Notes under the pieces: generated by a model
The model's database searches: none
What the model was told of the DNA's origin: nothing
Seen by the model: only the letters and a program-made list of their open reading frames with translations
In this document: one piece after another, positions 26,218 to 35,673 of the stretch
Layout: every line of letters begins with the position of its first letter
How positions within the stretch are numbered: the first letter of the stretch is position 1
Translations under genes and position numbers: made by a program
Assembly (NCBI RefSeq): GCF_002091715.1
Contig: NZ_BDAG01000025.1
Coordinates: 38,000-101,999, forward strand
Source of the DNA: Pseudomonas migulae NBRC 103157
GTDB lineage: Bacteria; Pseudomonadota; Gammaproteobacteria; Pseudomonadales; Pseudomonadaceae
Length of the DNA stretch: 64,000 nucleotides
Reading direction: 5' to 3'

Positions 26218-26573
26218 AGCAGCAGCCCGACCTGCGTGCGCTTGGGCAGCTTGCTCACCACCAGTTGGTGGGAACGTTGCAACAGGCTTTGCAGTTCCTC
26301 GGTGCCCATCGGGTAGGGCGTTTGCATGATGATCCACTGGGCCCGCGCCAGATACGGCGCAGGATGAACGCCCGGGCGATCGCAATGCCCCAGAAACAGG
26401 TCCTTGTCGACCTTGAAGGCGAGGGATTCGCCCCGCAGGTTCTGCAGGGCGAACATCTTGTTCCCGGCAATCGAAAACACCCGCACGCCACCCCACTTGT
26501 AGTCTTCCCGCGCACCCGGCAGCGCGAGACAGAACTGTGCGGCATCCTCTTCGCTCATGCGTCCAGCTTTCAT
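26214..26573 (-). CDS. MmcQ/YjbR family protein
   Basis: A 119-residue CyaY-like fold protein of the MmcQ/YjbR (double wing) family. Typical segments are LPGAREDYKWGGVRVFSIAGNKMFAL, LAFKVDK, HPAPYLARAQWIIM, and the C-terminal LVVSKLPKRTQ. Members are proposed DNA-binding proteins, but no regulatory target is known. It overlaps the upstream LysR gene by four bases (ATGA) and is probably co-transcribed with it. Confidence 0.85.
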   Translation of the reverse strand: MKAGRMSEEDAAQFCLALPGAREDYKWGGVRVFSIAGNKMFALQNLRGESLAFKVDKDLFLGHCDRPGVHPAPYLARAQWIIMQTPYPMGTEELQSLLQRSHQLVVSKLPKRTQVGLLL

Positions 26574-27478
26574 ATCAGTCGGTCTCCACAGCTATTGAAT
26601 GATTCGATCAAATGGTCGAGCCAGGCGCGGACTGCCGGCATGACCCCGCGCCGGTGAGGGTAGACCGCTTGCAGCCAGCCACCAGGCAAAGACCAGTCGG
26701 GCAGTAACTGCACCAGCGCGCCGCTTTCCAGTTCCTGTTCGCAATACATCATCGGCAGCATGGTAAAGCCCTGGCCCGCGAGGGTGCAGGCCCTGCGCAC
26801 GATGAAGTCGTCGATGCCCAATCGGGCTTCGAGCGCGAGTTCATGACTTTTACCTTGTTGATCGAGCATGCGGATATGCACCATGCGGTCGGCTTCAAGG
26901 GCGCCAAGCACCGGCAGACTCTTGAGGTCCTCGGGATGATTGATCGCTCGCCCATGGAGAAAGTCCGGACTGGCCACCAACAGCATCTGCGCCTGACGCA
27001 GGCGTCGGGTGACCAGCAACGGGTCTTCATCACCCAATTCCCGCACACGTAGGGCGACGTCCACGCCCTCGGTCACCAGATCGACCCGGCGGTTCAGCAG
27101 CAGCACTTCGAGTTGAACCTGCGGGTATTTTTCGAGAAAGCGGCTGATTATTGTCGGCAGCATTTCGTGCGCCAGCCCGACCGGGCAGGACACCCGCAAG
27201 CGGCCGCGAGGCTCGCTGGACATGCTGGCCACGGCTTCATCGGCCATCTCGGCTTCCAGCAGCATGGCCTGGCAGTGCCGCAAGTAACGTTCACCCACGG
27301 CAGTCAACTTCAGCTGTCGCGTGGTGCGTTGCAGCAGGCGCGCGCCAAGGCGTTCTTCCAGTTCGGCGATTCGCCGCGACAACCTCGACTTGGGAATGCC
27401 CAGCAAACGCCCGGCTGCGGCGAAACCGCCGGCTTCGACCACCTTGGCGAAGTAGTAGAGGTCATTGAGGTCTTGCAT
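26570..27478 (-). CDS. LysR-type transcriptional regulator
   Basis: A 302-residue LysR regulator. The N-terminal winged HTH (DLNDLYYFAKVVEAGGFAAAGRLLGIPKSRLSRRIAELEERLG) is followed by the effector-binding domain. It belongs to the DsdC/CrgA-like subgroup often found beside redox enzymes. It diverges from azoR with a 129-base intergenic space and is the probable regulator of that quinone/azo reductase, as in the equivalent P. aeruginosa neighbourhood (recalled). Confidence 0.92.
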   Translation of the reverse strand: MQDLNDLYYFAKVVEAGGFAAAGRLLGIPKSRLSRRIAELEERLGARLLQRTTRQLKLTAVGERYLRHCQAMLLEAEMADEAVASMSSEPRGRLRVSCPVGLAHEMLPTIISRFLEKYPQVQLEVLLLNRRVDLVTEGVDVALRVRELGDEDPLLVTRRLRQAQMLLVASPDFLHGRAINHPEDLKSLPVLGALEADRMVHIRMLDQQGKSHELALEARLGIDDFIVRRACTLAGQGFTMLPMMYCEQELESGALVQLLPDWSLPGGWLQAVYPHRRGVMPAVRAWLDHLIESFNSCGDRLI

Positions 27479-27607
27479 GGTTTTAACTCGATTGTTCTAT
27501 CAGTGAGACGAACTATCGCATTGTTGCAGTCTAATCAGCCATTGGTTTCCTCTGTAGGATTGTCCCCATCAGATCGCCCCGTGGCGATCCTCACCTGGAG
27601 ATCCCAC

Positions 27608-28219
27608 ATGAAATTGCTGCATATCGATTCGAGCATTCTTGGTGACAACTCGGCTTCCCGTCAGCTGAGCAGTGAAGTCGTTAAAGCCTGGCAAGCCGCC
27701 GAGCCAAGCGCCGTGGTGACTTACCGCGACCTGGCCAGCGATGCCATCAGCCATTTCTCCGCGACGACCCTGGTCGCCGCCGGCACCGCCAGCGAACTGC
27801 GCAACGCCGCCCAACAGCACGAAGCCGAACTGAGCGCCTCGACGCTGGCCGAATTCCTCGCCGCCGATGCCGTGGTCATTGCCGCGCCGATGTACAACTT
27901 CACCATCCCGACCCAACTCAAGGCATGGATCGACCGCATCGCCGTTGCCGGTCAGACTTTCCGTTACACCGAAGCCGGCCCTGAAGGCCTGTGCGGTGGC
28001 AAGAAAGTCGTGATCGTGTCGACTTCCGGCGGCTTGCATGTCGGTCAGGCCACTGGTGTCGCTCACGAAGATTACTTGAAAGTGCTGTTCGGGTTCATTG
28101 GCATCACCGACATCGAATTCGTCCGTGCTCACGGCCTGGCTTACGGTGACGAAGTGCGTACCAAAGCCATGGGCGATGCCCAGACGCAGATCAGCGAGCA
28201 ACTGTTCGCTGCCGCGTAA
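27608..28219 (+). CDS. azoR: FMN-dependent NADH:azo/quinone reductase AzoR
   Basis: A 203-residue flavodoxin-like reductase. Its start region MKLLHIDSSILGDNSASRQLS binds the FMN phosphate, AAPMYNFTIPTQLKAWIDRI forms the dimer and flavin site, and VSTSGGLH is near the C-terminal half. It uses NADH for two-electron reduction of quinones and azo dyes, protecting against thiol and quinone stress. The reading frame is open further upstream to 27113, but ATG at 27608 with CTGGAG nine bases before it is the family start. Divergent from the LysR gene. Confidence 0.94.
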   Translation: MKLLHIDSSILGDNSASRQLSSEVVKAWQAAEPSAVVTYRDLASDAISHFSATTLVAAGTASELRNAAQQHEAELSASTLAEFLAADAVVIAAPMYNFTIPTQLKAWIDRIAVAGQTFRYTEAGPEGLCGGKKVVIVSTSGGLHVGQATGVAHEDYLKVLFGFIGITDIEFVRAHGLAYGDEVRTKAMGDAQTQISEQLFAAA

Positions 28220-28487
28220 GGCTTGCGTAAAAGATGTAAATCAGCTCGGGCAACACCCCAAAAAACTCTGTATTCTGATCACGCAAGTGTCAGATGCGGA
28301 GTTTTTTGTTTCTGACTATTTCTAGCAGTTTCTTAATTCGTTCATGTTGTGGCCCAGGTTATGCAGTCGAGGGTTTACGTCCCTGTTCTGTAACGACCTT
28401 GTTGGCCGCCATGCTGGTACAAGGCCGCTTCCTCGGTAGTCGATGGAGAACAGGCTTTCCGGTCATGTAACAAAGGTGGGGCATCCC
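28220..28487. other. Intergenic region with a weak terminator
   Basis: An AT-rich inverted repeat, AAAAAACTC (28260-28268) and GAGTTTTTT (28299-28307), has a 30-base loop and a T-run and may end azoR transcription. No gene or repeat family was found in the rest, which must hold the promoter of the esterase gene. Confidence 0.4.
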
Positions 28488-29525
28488 ATGGTGCGTCTTT
28501 GTGCAACGTTACTGATTTGCCTGCTCAGCAGCCTGAATTCAGTGCACGCCGCGCCTGCGCCACATCCTCACTGGAGCGTCGGCTTCCATGAGATGAGCTT
28601 TCTCGATCCGCTGGACCTGCAACCGATGCGCGCCATCGCGTTCTACCCCTCCAGCGACCGGGAGCACACCAGCAAACTCGAGGGCTACACGGTCGAAGCG
28701 GGCGAAGACACCCGCGTCGCCATCGGCCGTTTTCCAATGTTGATGTTGTCCCACGGCAACACCGGAACACCGCTGGCCCTGCACGACCTCGCCACGTCGC
28801 TGGCGCGCAAGGGTTTTGTGGTGGTGGCGGTGATTCATCCCGGCGACAACTCCAAAGACCACAGCCGCCTCGGCACCTTGAGCAACCTGTACGGCCGGCC
28901 GATCCAGATTTCCGAAGCCATTACCGCTACCTTGGGCGACCGCATGCTCGCGCCGTTCGTCAATGCCGATCAGGTCGGCGTGATCGGGTACTCGGCGGGT
29001 GGGGAGACGGCGCTGATTCTGTCCGGCGCGACGCCCGATCTGGACCGGTTGCGTCGCTACTGCCAGGAACGTCCGGACGATCGCGATGCCTGCAACACCC
29101 AGGGCGAGTTGATCGTCGACCGTGATGACCTGCAACCGGTCGCGGATCCAAGGGTTCACGCGCTGTTGCTGATGGCGCCGCTGAGCCTGAAGTTCGGCCG
29201 TCACACCCTGGCCGACGTGCATGTGCCGGTGCTGCTTTACAGCGGCGACGGCGACAAACTGGTGGCATTCGACAAAAACGCCGCGGCGCTGGCGCGCAAA
29301 TTGCCGATCGCGCCGGACTTCAAGTTATTGGCCGGGGCAGGGCACTTCGTGTTCCTGGCGCCGTGCAACGAAGAACAAATCGCCGCCATGCCGGCGCTGT
29401 GCACCGATGCCGACGGTGTCGACCGCGAAGACATTCACCGCAACATGATCTCCGAAGCCGGGCGGTTCTTTTCCCATGCGCTGGGCGTGCCGACCCGTGC
29501 GGGGATGCAAACGGCTGATCAATAG
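28488..29525 (+). CDS. Exported alpha/beta hydrolase (PAF-acetylhydrolase/dienelactone hydrolase-like)
   Basis: A 345-residue secreted or periplasmic hydrolase. The signal peptide is MVRLCATLLICLLSSLNSVHA; AGGTGGGG lies before this ATG, so 28488 is preferred to the in-frame ATG at 28443. The oxyanion-hole segment is PMLMLSHGNTG, the nucleophile elbow GYSAGGETAL (G-x-S-x-G), and the likely acid and His are in LLYSGDGDKLVAF and LAGAGHFVFLAPC. Paired Cys near YCQERPDDRDACNT may form a disulfide. The substrate is not known; an esterase role is inferred. Confidence 0.86.
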   Translation: MVRLCATLLICLLSSLNSVHAAPAPHPHWSVGFHEMSFLDPLDLQPMRAIAFYPSSDREHTSKLEGYTVEAGEDTRVAIGRFPMLMLSHGNTGTPLALHDLATSLARKGFVVVAVIHPGDNSKDHSRLGTLSNLYGRPIQISEAITATLGDRMLAPFVNADQVGVIGYSAGGETALILSGATPDLDRLRRYCQERPDDRDACNTQGELIVDRDDLQPVADPRVHALLLMAPLSLKFGRHTLADVHVPVLLYSGDGDKLVAFDKNAAALARKLPIAPDFKLLAGAGHFVFLAPCNEEQIAAMPALCTDADGVDREDIHRNMISEAGRFFSHALGVPTRAGMQTADQ

Positions 29526-29550
29526 CCTGCGCATACCCGGTGGGAACGAA

Positions 29551-29588
29551 CCCCTGTGGCGAGGGGGCTTACCCCCTCGCCACAGGGG
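29551..29588. repeat. Perfect palindrome CCCCTGTGGCGAGGGGG
   Basis: Two 17-base arms with a four-base loop (CTTA). It is a compact form of the GTGGCGAGGGG repeat family located between two convergent genes, where it can terminate transcription from both sides. Confidence 0.85.
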
Positions 29589-29614
29589 TTCTCTTGCACA
29601 TCGGACTGCAGGTG

Positions 29615-30802
29615 TCAGGCCATTGCGCGGCGTTTGAGTAGCAGGGTCAAACCCAGGCCAGTGATCGACAACAACGCCGCGCTGAAGAATATCCACGAAT
29701 ACCCCAGATTCAACGCCACGGCGCCCATCACCGGCCCGGCAATCGCCAATGCCAAATCGAAAAACACCGCATAGGCACTCAACCCCGCACCGCGACTGGA
29801 ATTGGGCACCTGTTTGATCGCCTCTACCCCTAGCGCCGGATACACCAGCGACAAACCGAACCCGGCCAGGCCAGCACCGACCAGGGCAAAACCGGTCGAA
29901 GGCGCAAGCCACAGCAGCACCAGGCCCACCGTTTCAATGCTCATGCAGGCAATCGCGGAGGTGAAACCGCCGAAACGGCTGATGGCCGAAATAAACAGCA
30001 AGCGCGCCAGGATGAAGCAGACCCCGAACACCGTCAGGCAATACGCGGCGCCGGTCCAGCCACGGCTGAGGTAATACAGAGTAATAAAGGTGGTCAACGT
30101 GCCGTAGCCGATAGAGGCCAGGCTCAGGCTTGCGCCAAACGGTGCAATGCGCCCGAACACTGCCCAGAACGGCATGCGTTCACCGCGAACCACCGGCACC
30201 GAGGGTTTGTTGCGGATCAGCACCAGCGCCAACGCCGACAGAAATGACAGCGCGATCCCTAGGCTGGCAAAACCATATTCCGCCACCATCACCACACCCA
30301 GCGGCGCACCAATGGCGATGGCGCCGTAGGACGCGATACCGTTCCAGGAGATCGAGCGTGCGGTGTGTTCAGCGCCCACCTGACCCATGCACCAACTGAT
30401 GGTGCCGACGCCGATCAGGCCCTGGGCGATCCCCAGCAACAAGCGGCCGGCGATCAGGATCAACAGGCTCGTCAGCGGAAAGCTTTGCAACAGCGTCGAC
30501 ACCAACGTCAGCACGCCACTCAACACAATCCCTGACAACCCGTAAACAATCGCTCGCTTGGTGCCGACGCTGTCCGACATGCGCCCGGCCATCGGGCGGC
30601 TGAGCAGGGTGGCGAGGTATTGAGAGCCGATGGTCAGCCCGGCCACGACCGCACTGAAACCGAGCTGCTCGTGGACATAACCCGGCAATACCGCAATCGG
30701 CAGACCGATGCAGAGGAAGGCAATAAAGGTATAGAAAACGATGGAGACGATCTGCAGGGTGATCGCCATAGAGCTTTGCGGTGGCAGTTGCTGCGCAGAC
30801 AT
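29615..30802 (-). CDS. MFS transporter, YhhS/YnfM-like exporter
   Basis: A 395-residue 12-TM major facilitator superfamily protein. The loop 2-3 signature is RPMAGRMSDSVGTKRAI, motif C-like glycines occur in LLLGIAQGLIGVGTISWCMG, and the second half starts around WAVFGRIAPFGASLSLASIGYG. Similar proteins export sugars, arabinose or herbicides, but no substrate can be given. It is an isolated gene flanked by palindromic repeats. Confidence 0.88.
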   Translation of the reverse strand: MSAQQLPPQSSMAITLQIVSIVFYTFIAFLCIGLPIAVLPGYVHEQLGFSAVVAGLTIGSQYLATLLSRPMAGRMSDSVGTKRAIVYGLSGIVLSGVLTLVSTLLQSFPLTSLLILIAGRLLLGIAQGLIGVGTISWCMGQVGAEHTARSISWNGIASYGAIAIGAPLGVVMVAEYGFASLGIALSFLSALALVLIRNKPSVPVVRGERMPFWAVFGRIAPFGASLSLASIGYGTLTTFITLYYLSRGWTGAAYCLTVFGVCFILARLLFISAISRFGGFTSAIACMSIETVGLVLLWLAPSTGFALVGAGLAGFGLSLVYPALGVEAIKQVPNSSRGAGLSAYAVFFDLALAIAGPVMGAVALNLGYSWIFFSAALLSITGLGLTLLLKRRAMA

Positions 30803-30918
30803 GAGGGCTCGTTCGCGGGCGGCGGTGGGAGAACTGCATCATGGCGCGGGTGTGAAATAAAAGAAAGCAGGCTAACGATTAAAGCAAGCAGGTCTTGCCT
30901 TGAAATACACCCCCCCCC

Positions 30919-30999
30919 TGTAGGAGCCGGCTTGCTGGCGATGGCGTCCTCGAGATCGCCATCGTCGGAACGCCGCCCGCAGAAAGCCGGCTCCTACAG
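30919..30999. repeat. REP element (TGTAGGAGCCGGCTTGCTGGCGATGGCG type), degenerate
   Basis: The first arm is intact, while the second has lost the central TTGCTGGCGA part and retains only GCCGGCTCCTACA. It lies between the divergent MFS gene promoter and the terminator of the ABC-F gene. Confidence 0.75.
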
Positions 31000-31041
31000 A
31001 ATTGCGGTACGCAGGCTCAAGTTTTTTGCTGTTGAAATGCA

Positions 31042-31070
31042 AAAAGCCCCGTCACCAGGACAGGGCTTTT
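31042..31070 (-). terminator. Rho-independent terminator of the ABC-F gene
   Basis: Stem AAAAGCCC/GGGCTTTT with a 13-base loop and T/A-rich flanks, 17 bases after the stop of the minus-strand ABC-F gene. Confidence 0.8.
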
Positions 31071-31086
31071 CATTTTCAGCAGCTAT

Positions 31087-32676
31087 TTAGAACACAACAC
31101 CCTGACTACGCAGGTAATCATCATAAGTGCCGCTGAAGTCGATCACGCCACTAGGGCTCAACTCGATGATGCGGGTCGCCAGCGACGAGACGAACTCACG
31201 GTCGTGGCTGACGAAGATCAGCGTGCCCGGATAGTTCTCCAGCGCCAGGTTCAGCGCTTCGATGGATTCCATGTCCAAGTGGTTGGTCGGTTCGTCCATG
31301 ATCAGCACGTTCGGCTTTTGCAGGATCAGCTTGCCGAACAGCATGCGACCTTGCTCACCACCGGAGATGACCTTGACCGATTTCAGAATCTCGTCGTTGG
31401 AGAACAGCATCCGGCCGAGGGTGCCGCGAACCAGCTGCTCGCCGCCCTGGGTCCACTGGCCCATCCAGTCGAACAGGTTGCAGTCGTCTTCGAAGTCGTG
31501 CGCGTGGTCCTGGGCGTAGTAGCCCAGTTCCGCGGCGTCGGTCCACTTCACGGTGCCGGCATCCGGGGTCAGTTCGTTGACCAGGGTGCGCAGCAGGGTG
31601 GTTTTACCGATACCGTTCGGGCCGATGATCGCAACACGCTCGCCCGCTTCAACCTGGAAGCTGAAGTCCTTGAACAGTGTCTTGCCGTCGAAGCCTTTGG
31701 CCATGCGCTCGACGATGACCGCTTGACGGTGTAGCTTCTTGGTTTGTTCGAAACGGATGAACGGGCTCACGCGACTCGAAGGCTTGACCTCGGCCAGCTG
31801 GATCTTGTCGATCGCCTTGGCGCGGGAAGTGGCCTGCTTGGCTTTCGAGGCGTTGGCCGAGAAGCGGCTGACGAACGATTGCAGTTCCGAAATCTGTGCC
31901 TTCTTCTTGGCGTTGTCCGACAGCAACTGCTCGCGGGACTGGGTCGCCACGGTCATGTACTCATCGTAGTTGCCCGGGAACAGACGCAGCTCGCCGTAAT
32001 CCAGGTCAGCCATGTGGGTGCACACGCTGTTCAGGAAGTGACGGTCGTGAGAGATGATGATCATCAGGCTGGAGCGCTGGGTCAGCACGTTTTCCAGCCA
32101 GCGGATGGTGTTGATGTCCAGGTGGTTGGTCGGTTCGTCGAGCAACAGCACTTCTGGATCGGAGAACAGCGCCTGAGCCAGCAAGACGCGCAGTTTCCAG
32201 CCAGGGGAAACCTCGCTCATCGGGCCGAAGTGTTGCTCGATGCCGATACCCAGGCCCAGCAACAGCTCGCCGGCGCGGGATTCGGCGGTGTAGCCGTCCA
32301 TTTCGGCGAACTCGGTTTCCAGTTCGGCCACGGCCATGCCGTCTTCTTCAGTCATTTCCGGCAGCGAGTAGATACGGTCGCGCTCGGCCTTGACCTTCCA
32401 CAGCTCTTCGTGACCCATGATCACGGTGTCGATCACGGTGAATTCTTCGTAGGCGAACTGGTCCTGGCGCAATTTACCCAGGCGCACGTTCGGCTCGAGC
32501 ATGACCTGGCCGCCGGACGGCTCGAGGTCGCCACCGAGGATTTTCATGAAGGTCGATTTGCCGCAGCCGTTGGCGCCGATCAGGCCATAGCGGTTGCCCG
32601 CGCCGAATTTGACCGAAACGTTTTCGAATAGCGGCTTGGCGCCGAACTGCATCGTGATGTTAGCTGTAGAGATCAA
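31087..32676 (-). CDS. ybiT: ABC-F family ATPase YbiT
   Basis: A 529-residue soluble protein with two ABC domains and no membrane segment. Walker A motifs are GANGCGKST and GPNGIGKT, signature motifs are in SPGWKLRVLLAQAL (degenerate) and SGGEQGRMLF, and Walker B motifs are LLLDEPTNHLD and LIMDEPTNHLD. The charged interdomain linker lies around residues 240-320. ABC-F proteins bind the ribosomal E site and relieve stalled translation. Similarity to YbiT is inferred from the start region MISTANITMQFGAKPLFENVSVKF. It appears monocistronic with its own terminator. Confidence 0.92.
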   Translation of the reverse strand: MISTANITMQFGAKPLFENVSVKFGAGNRYGLIGANGCGKSTFMKILGGDLEPSGGQVMLEPNVRLGKLRQDQFAYEEFTVIDTVIMGHEELWKVKAERDRIYSLPEMTEEDGMAVAELETEFAEMDGYTAESRAGELLLGLGIGIEQHFGPMSEVSPGWKLRVLLAQALFSDPEVLLLDEPTNHLDINTIRWLENVLTQRSSLMIIISHDRHFLNSVCTHMADLDYGELRLFPGNYDEYMTVATQSREQLLSDNAKKKAQISELQSFVSRFSANASKAKQATSRAKAIDKIQLAEVKPSSRVSPFIRFEQTKKLHRQAVIVERMAKGFDGKTLFKDFSFQVEAGERVAIIGPNGIGKTTLLRTLVNELTPDAGTVKWTDAAELGYYAQDHAHDFEDDCNLFDWMGQWTQGGEQLVRGTLGRMLFSNDEILKSVKVISGGEQGRMLFGKLILQKPNVLIMDEPTNHLDMESIEALNLALENYPGTLIFVSHDREFVSSLATRIIELSPSGVIDFSGTYDDYLRSQGVVF

Positions 32677-33169
32677 AGGTTTTTCCTGCGAAGCATTCAG
32701 AGTAGCTAGGGGTGCGGCAGTACCGATTCAGTACCCGTTTCCGGTTTTCGAACCACGGGAAATACATCCCGGTCAGAAGCGGAAGGTCCATCTGGCAATA
32801 AGTGGACAGCAGCATGTGGAGCGCTTGGCCCGAGTCGAAGTGCGCTGAGACGGGGTTCATTCCCGTCATCAACCAAGGGGGGCGCGTAATGTTTGGCGGC
32901 GATTGTACTGGTCTGGCTCTTTAAACGATAGGGCATTGAGGCCGTACGGTTGCTTTGGCAGCATCGACGGACAGATTTTCACACTTGAACGCTAACTATT
33001 TGTTACAAACAGTGGCTAAAATGCCATCTTTGAACCTGCCGCCGGTCACCGCAATGCTCAAGGACGCGGCTCAGGGACAATATTTCGTATTCAGACGCTG
33101 CACAAAGATCCCAGGGCCACAGGGCTGGCAAGGACGCAGTTTGTTCACTTCTGACGTGTGACGATTCCC
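32677..33169. other. 490-base intergenic region, no gene seen
   Basis: This divergent region holds the promoters of ybiT (minus) and lpxO (plus). No reading frame has a convincing ribosome binding site or codon usage, and no repeat family or hairpin with a T-tail was found. Confidence 0.5.
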
Positions 33170-34069
33170 GTGAAACTCATCATTGCTGCTGTTTATGTTG
33201 TATCGATTGCGTACGTTCACCTGCGCGGTCGCGTGCGCCATAAGCTGGGCCGACAACTCAGCGATCATTCGACGTTTCTCGCGCCGATCAATTGCTTCTT
33301 GTACCTGTTCTCGAAAATCCCCAACAAGCCCTACCTCGATCCGGCCGAATTCCCGGACCTGAGCCCGTTGCAGACCCATTGGGAAGAAATCCGCGCCGAA
33401 GGTCAGAACTTGCTGAAGGCTGGTGAGATCAAGCGTTCCAACCAATACGACGACGTCGGCTTCAACTCGTTCTTCAAGACCGGCTGGAAGCGCTTCTACC
33501 TCAAGTGGTATGGCGACAGTCATCCCTCGGCGATGAAGCTCTGCCCGCGCACCACCGAGCTGGTGCAGAGCATCGGTTCGATCAAGGCCGCGATGTTCGC
33601 CGAACTGCCACCCGGTTCGAAACTGGTGCGCCACCGCGATCCGTATGCCGGTTCTTACCGTTATCACCTGGGCCTGGAAACGCCGAACGACGCTGGCTGC
33701 TACATCAACGTCGATGGCGAGAATTATCACTGGCGCGACGGTGAAGCGGTGATGTTCGATGAAACCTTCATTCATTACGCTGAAAACACCACGCAGCAGA
33801 ACCGCATCATTCTGTTCTGCGACGTCGAGCGGCCGATGAAGTACCGCTGGGCGGCGGCGTTCAACGGCTGGTTCAGCCGTAACGTGATGTCGGCGGCGGG
33901 CGCGCCGAACGATGCCGGCGACAAGACGGGCGGTATCAATCGTCTGTTCGCCAAAATCTACAAAATTCGCCTGCGCGGCAAAGCGCTGAAGAAGCGCAAC
34001 CGCAAGCTGTATTACCTGGAGAAGTGGGCGATTTTTGCCGGGTTGCTGGCGTTTTTTGTCTGGGTCTGA
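33170..34069 (+). CDS. lpxO: Lipid A 2-hydroxylase LpxO (Asp/Asn beta-hydroxylase family)
   Basis: A 299-residue membrane-anchored Fe(II)/2-oxoglutarate dioxygenase that hydroxylates the secondary acyl chain of lipid A. It has an N-terminal TM (LIIAAVYVVSIAYV), the iron ligands in LVRHRDPYAGSYRYHLGL (HxD) and TFIHYAENTT (His), and a C-terminal hydrophobic tail (WAIFAGLLAFFVWV). Two GTG starts are possible, at 33158 and 33170; the second gives the usual family N-terminus MKLIIAAVYVV and length, but neither has a strong ribosome binding site. Confidence 0.88.
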   Translation: MKLIIAAVYVVSIAYVHLRGRVRHKLGRQLSDHSTFLAPINCFLYLFSKIPNKPYLDPAEFPDLSPLQTHWEEIRAEGQNLLKAGEIKRSNQYDDVGFNSFFKTGWKRFYLKWYGDSHPSAMKLCPRTTELVQSIGSIKAAMFAELPPGSKLVRHRDPYAGSYRYHLGLETPNDAGCYINVDGENYHWRDGEAVMFDETFIHYAENTTQQNRIILFCDVERPMKYRWAAAFNGWFSRNVMSAAGAPNDAGDKTGGINRLFAKIYKIRLRGKALKKRNRKLYYLEKWAIFAGLLAFFVWV

Positions 34070-34092
34070 TTTCTGCGTCGCCGCGTATTGCG

Positions 34093-34171
34093 CCATCGCG
34101 AGCAAGCCCGCTCCCACATTTGATCTGTGTCGTTCGCAGGACCAATGTGGGGGCGGGCTTGCTCGCGATGG
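34093..34171. repeat. REP pair (GTGGGAGCGGGCTTGCTCGCGATGG type)
   Basis: Two 28-base inverted arms, one with a G-for-A change, separated by 23 bases, between the convergent lpxO and ku genes. Confidence 0.9.
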
Positions 34172-34215
34172 GGCCGGCACAATCACCGCACAACAGATGA
34201 ATGCATCACTATCCG

Positions 34216-35088
34216 TCAACCACTGGAGCGCTTGGTGGCTTTTTTCGCCGCCGCCGGTTTCTCCGCTGCCTTCGGTTTCGCAGCCGTCTTCCCGCCAGCC
34301 TTGCCCCCCAAACTGCGTTTAAGCAACTCGGTCAAATCAATAACATCTGCCGTCTTGCGCTCTTCCTCGCCCGTCGCCGTCTCGACATCCTCAATCTTCC
34401 CTTCATTCGCTTTCTTCTCGACCAGCGCCATGATCTTGTCTTCGAAACTGTCGCGATAATCGTCCGGGCTCCAGTCGCCGCTCATGTCCTCCACCAGACG
34501 CTTGGCCATGTCCAGTTCACCCTTGGCCAACTCCGGTTTGGTCACCTCGCTGCCCAGTTCCAGCGTGTCGAGGCTGCGGACTTCCGCTGGCCAGCGCAGC
34601 ATCACCAGCACCATCGCCGAGTCCAGTGGCATCAGCGCGGCCAAATGCTGGCGGGTGTGCAAAACGACATGGGCGAGGGCGACCTTGTTGGTTTTGCTCA
34701 GGGTTTCGCGCAGCAACGCATAGACTTTTCCACCGCGCTTGTCCGGCGCGAGGTAGTAGGGCGTGTCGATGTTTTGCAGAGGAATCTGTTCGGCGTCGAC
34801 AAAGGAAAAGATATCAATGGTTTGCGTGGATAACGGGTGCGCCGACTTGATCTCTTCCTCACTGAGCACCACGTAGCGACCCTTTTCATACTGCACACCC
34901 TTGACGATGTTCTCCTTGGTCACTTCCTTGCCGGTGACCTTGTTTACGCGCTTGTAGCCCACCGGCTCCATGCTGCGGCTGTCGAGCCAGTCGAAATCCA
35001 CCCCTTGCGAAGACGTCGCCGAGACCAGCGCCACAGGGATATGCACCAGCCCAAAACTGATTGCGCCTTTCCAGATTGCCCGTGCCAT
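34216..35088 (-). CDS. ku: Non-homologous end joining protein Ku
   Basis: A 290-residue bacterial Ku homologue. It begins MARAIWKGAISFGLVHIPVAL, the canonical start of the Ku core, and carries GYKRVNKVTGKEV, YYLAPDKRGGKVYALL and a C-terminal Lys/Ala-rich extension (GGKTAAKPKAAEKPAAAKKATKRS) typical of DNA-binding tails. Ku forms a ring on DNA ends and recruits ligase LigD in stationary-phase repair. No ligD is present in this window, so the partner must lie elsewhere. Confidence 0.95.
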   Translation of the reverse strand: MARAIWKGAISFGLVHIPVALVSATSSQGVDFDWLDSRSMEPVGYKRVNKVTGKEVTKENIVKGVQYEKGRYVVLSEEEIKSAHPLSTQTIDIFSFVDAEQIPLQNIDTPYYLAPDKRGGKVYALLRETLSKTNKVALAHVVLHTRQHLAALMPLDSAMVLVMLRWPAEVRSLDTLELGSEVTKPELAKGELDMAKRLVEDMSGDWSPDDYRDSFEDKIMALVEKKANEGKIEDVETATGEEERKTADVIDLTELLKRSLGGKAGGKTAAKPKAAEKPAAAKKATKRSSG

Positions 35089-35274
35089 GGTCGTCTACTC
35101 GCGAGTGATGATCAGGTGACCCGTGGCCCGGCGCAAAAGTTTCAGCCGCGTGTGGCCCTGGCCCGCCGGGGGATCAACTTCGTGTTACATCTTGCCGGGG
35201 AGGTTTTGGTTAACAAATCCGAACCCTGGGCGTAGCGTGCTATCGAAGGTTGTAATCACGTAGAGAGGTCGCCC

Positions 35275-35622
35275 ATGAACCGATTAGCGCTTGGCATCAT
35301 CGCGATGGCATTGAGTGGCGTGCTGAGCAATTCGGCCCTGGCTGACGTCCCGTCGTCTCTGCTGTTGGCCCAAAGTCCGACGGGCGCCGCCAGCAATCCC
35401 TACAACAGCCCGATTCGCAGGGCCAACCCCAACAGCATGCAAGGCACGCAGCCCAGCGCTCCGGTCATTCGCGGGCCCAACACCGTGCCGGTTCCGCGGC
35501 CGCCAACGCTGGACAACGGCGGCATCGGCAACCGCTATCCCCAGGATCGGTCGGTGCCCGCCAGCCCGCCGAAATTCATCCCCAATCCGCCCCACCGAGA
35601 CGCAGACACCAGCAACCGTTGA
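35275..35622 (+). CDS. Exported Pro/Asn-rich small protein
   Basis: A 115-residue protein with a clear signal peptide (MNRLALGIIAMALSGVLSNSALA). The low-complexity mature region is rich in Pro, Asn and Ser (NPYNSPIRRANPNSMQG, NTVPVPRPP) and is probably unstructured. No family is recognised. It stands 51 bases upstream of the sugar dehydrogenase gene on the same strand and may be co-transcribed. Confidence 0.72.
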   Translation: MNRLALGIIAMALSGVLSNSALADVPSSLLLAQSPTGAASNPYNSPIRRANPNSMQGTQPSAPVIRGPNTVPVPRPPTLDNGGIGNRYPQDRSVPASPPKFIPNPPHRDADTSNR

Positions 35623-35673
35623 GTGGCAGGACGTCAATCCTGCCAGCCATTCTGACGACAAAAGGAATCGTGA

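Noticed and set aside
27113..27607. Upstream extension of the azoR reading frame by 165 codons
   Set aside because: It runs through the opposite LysR gene and the shared promoter; the AzoR family begins at MKLLHIDSS with a good ribosome site.
32955..33161. A 68-codon plus-strand frame before lpxO
   Set aside because: No ribosome site and no recognisable sequence; probably chance in the intergenic region.
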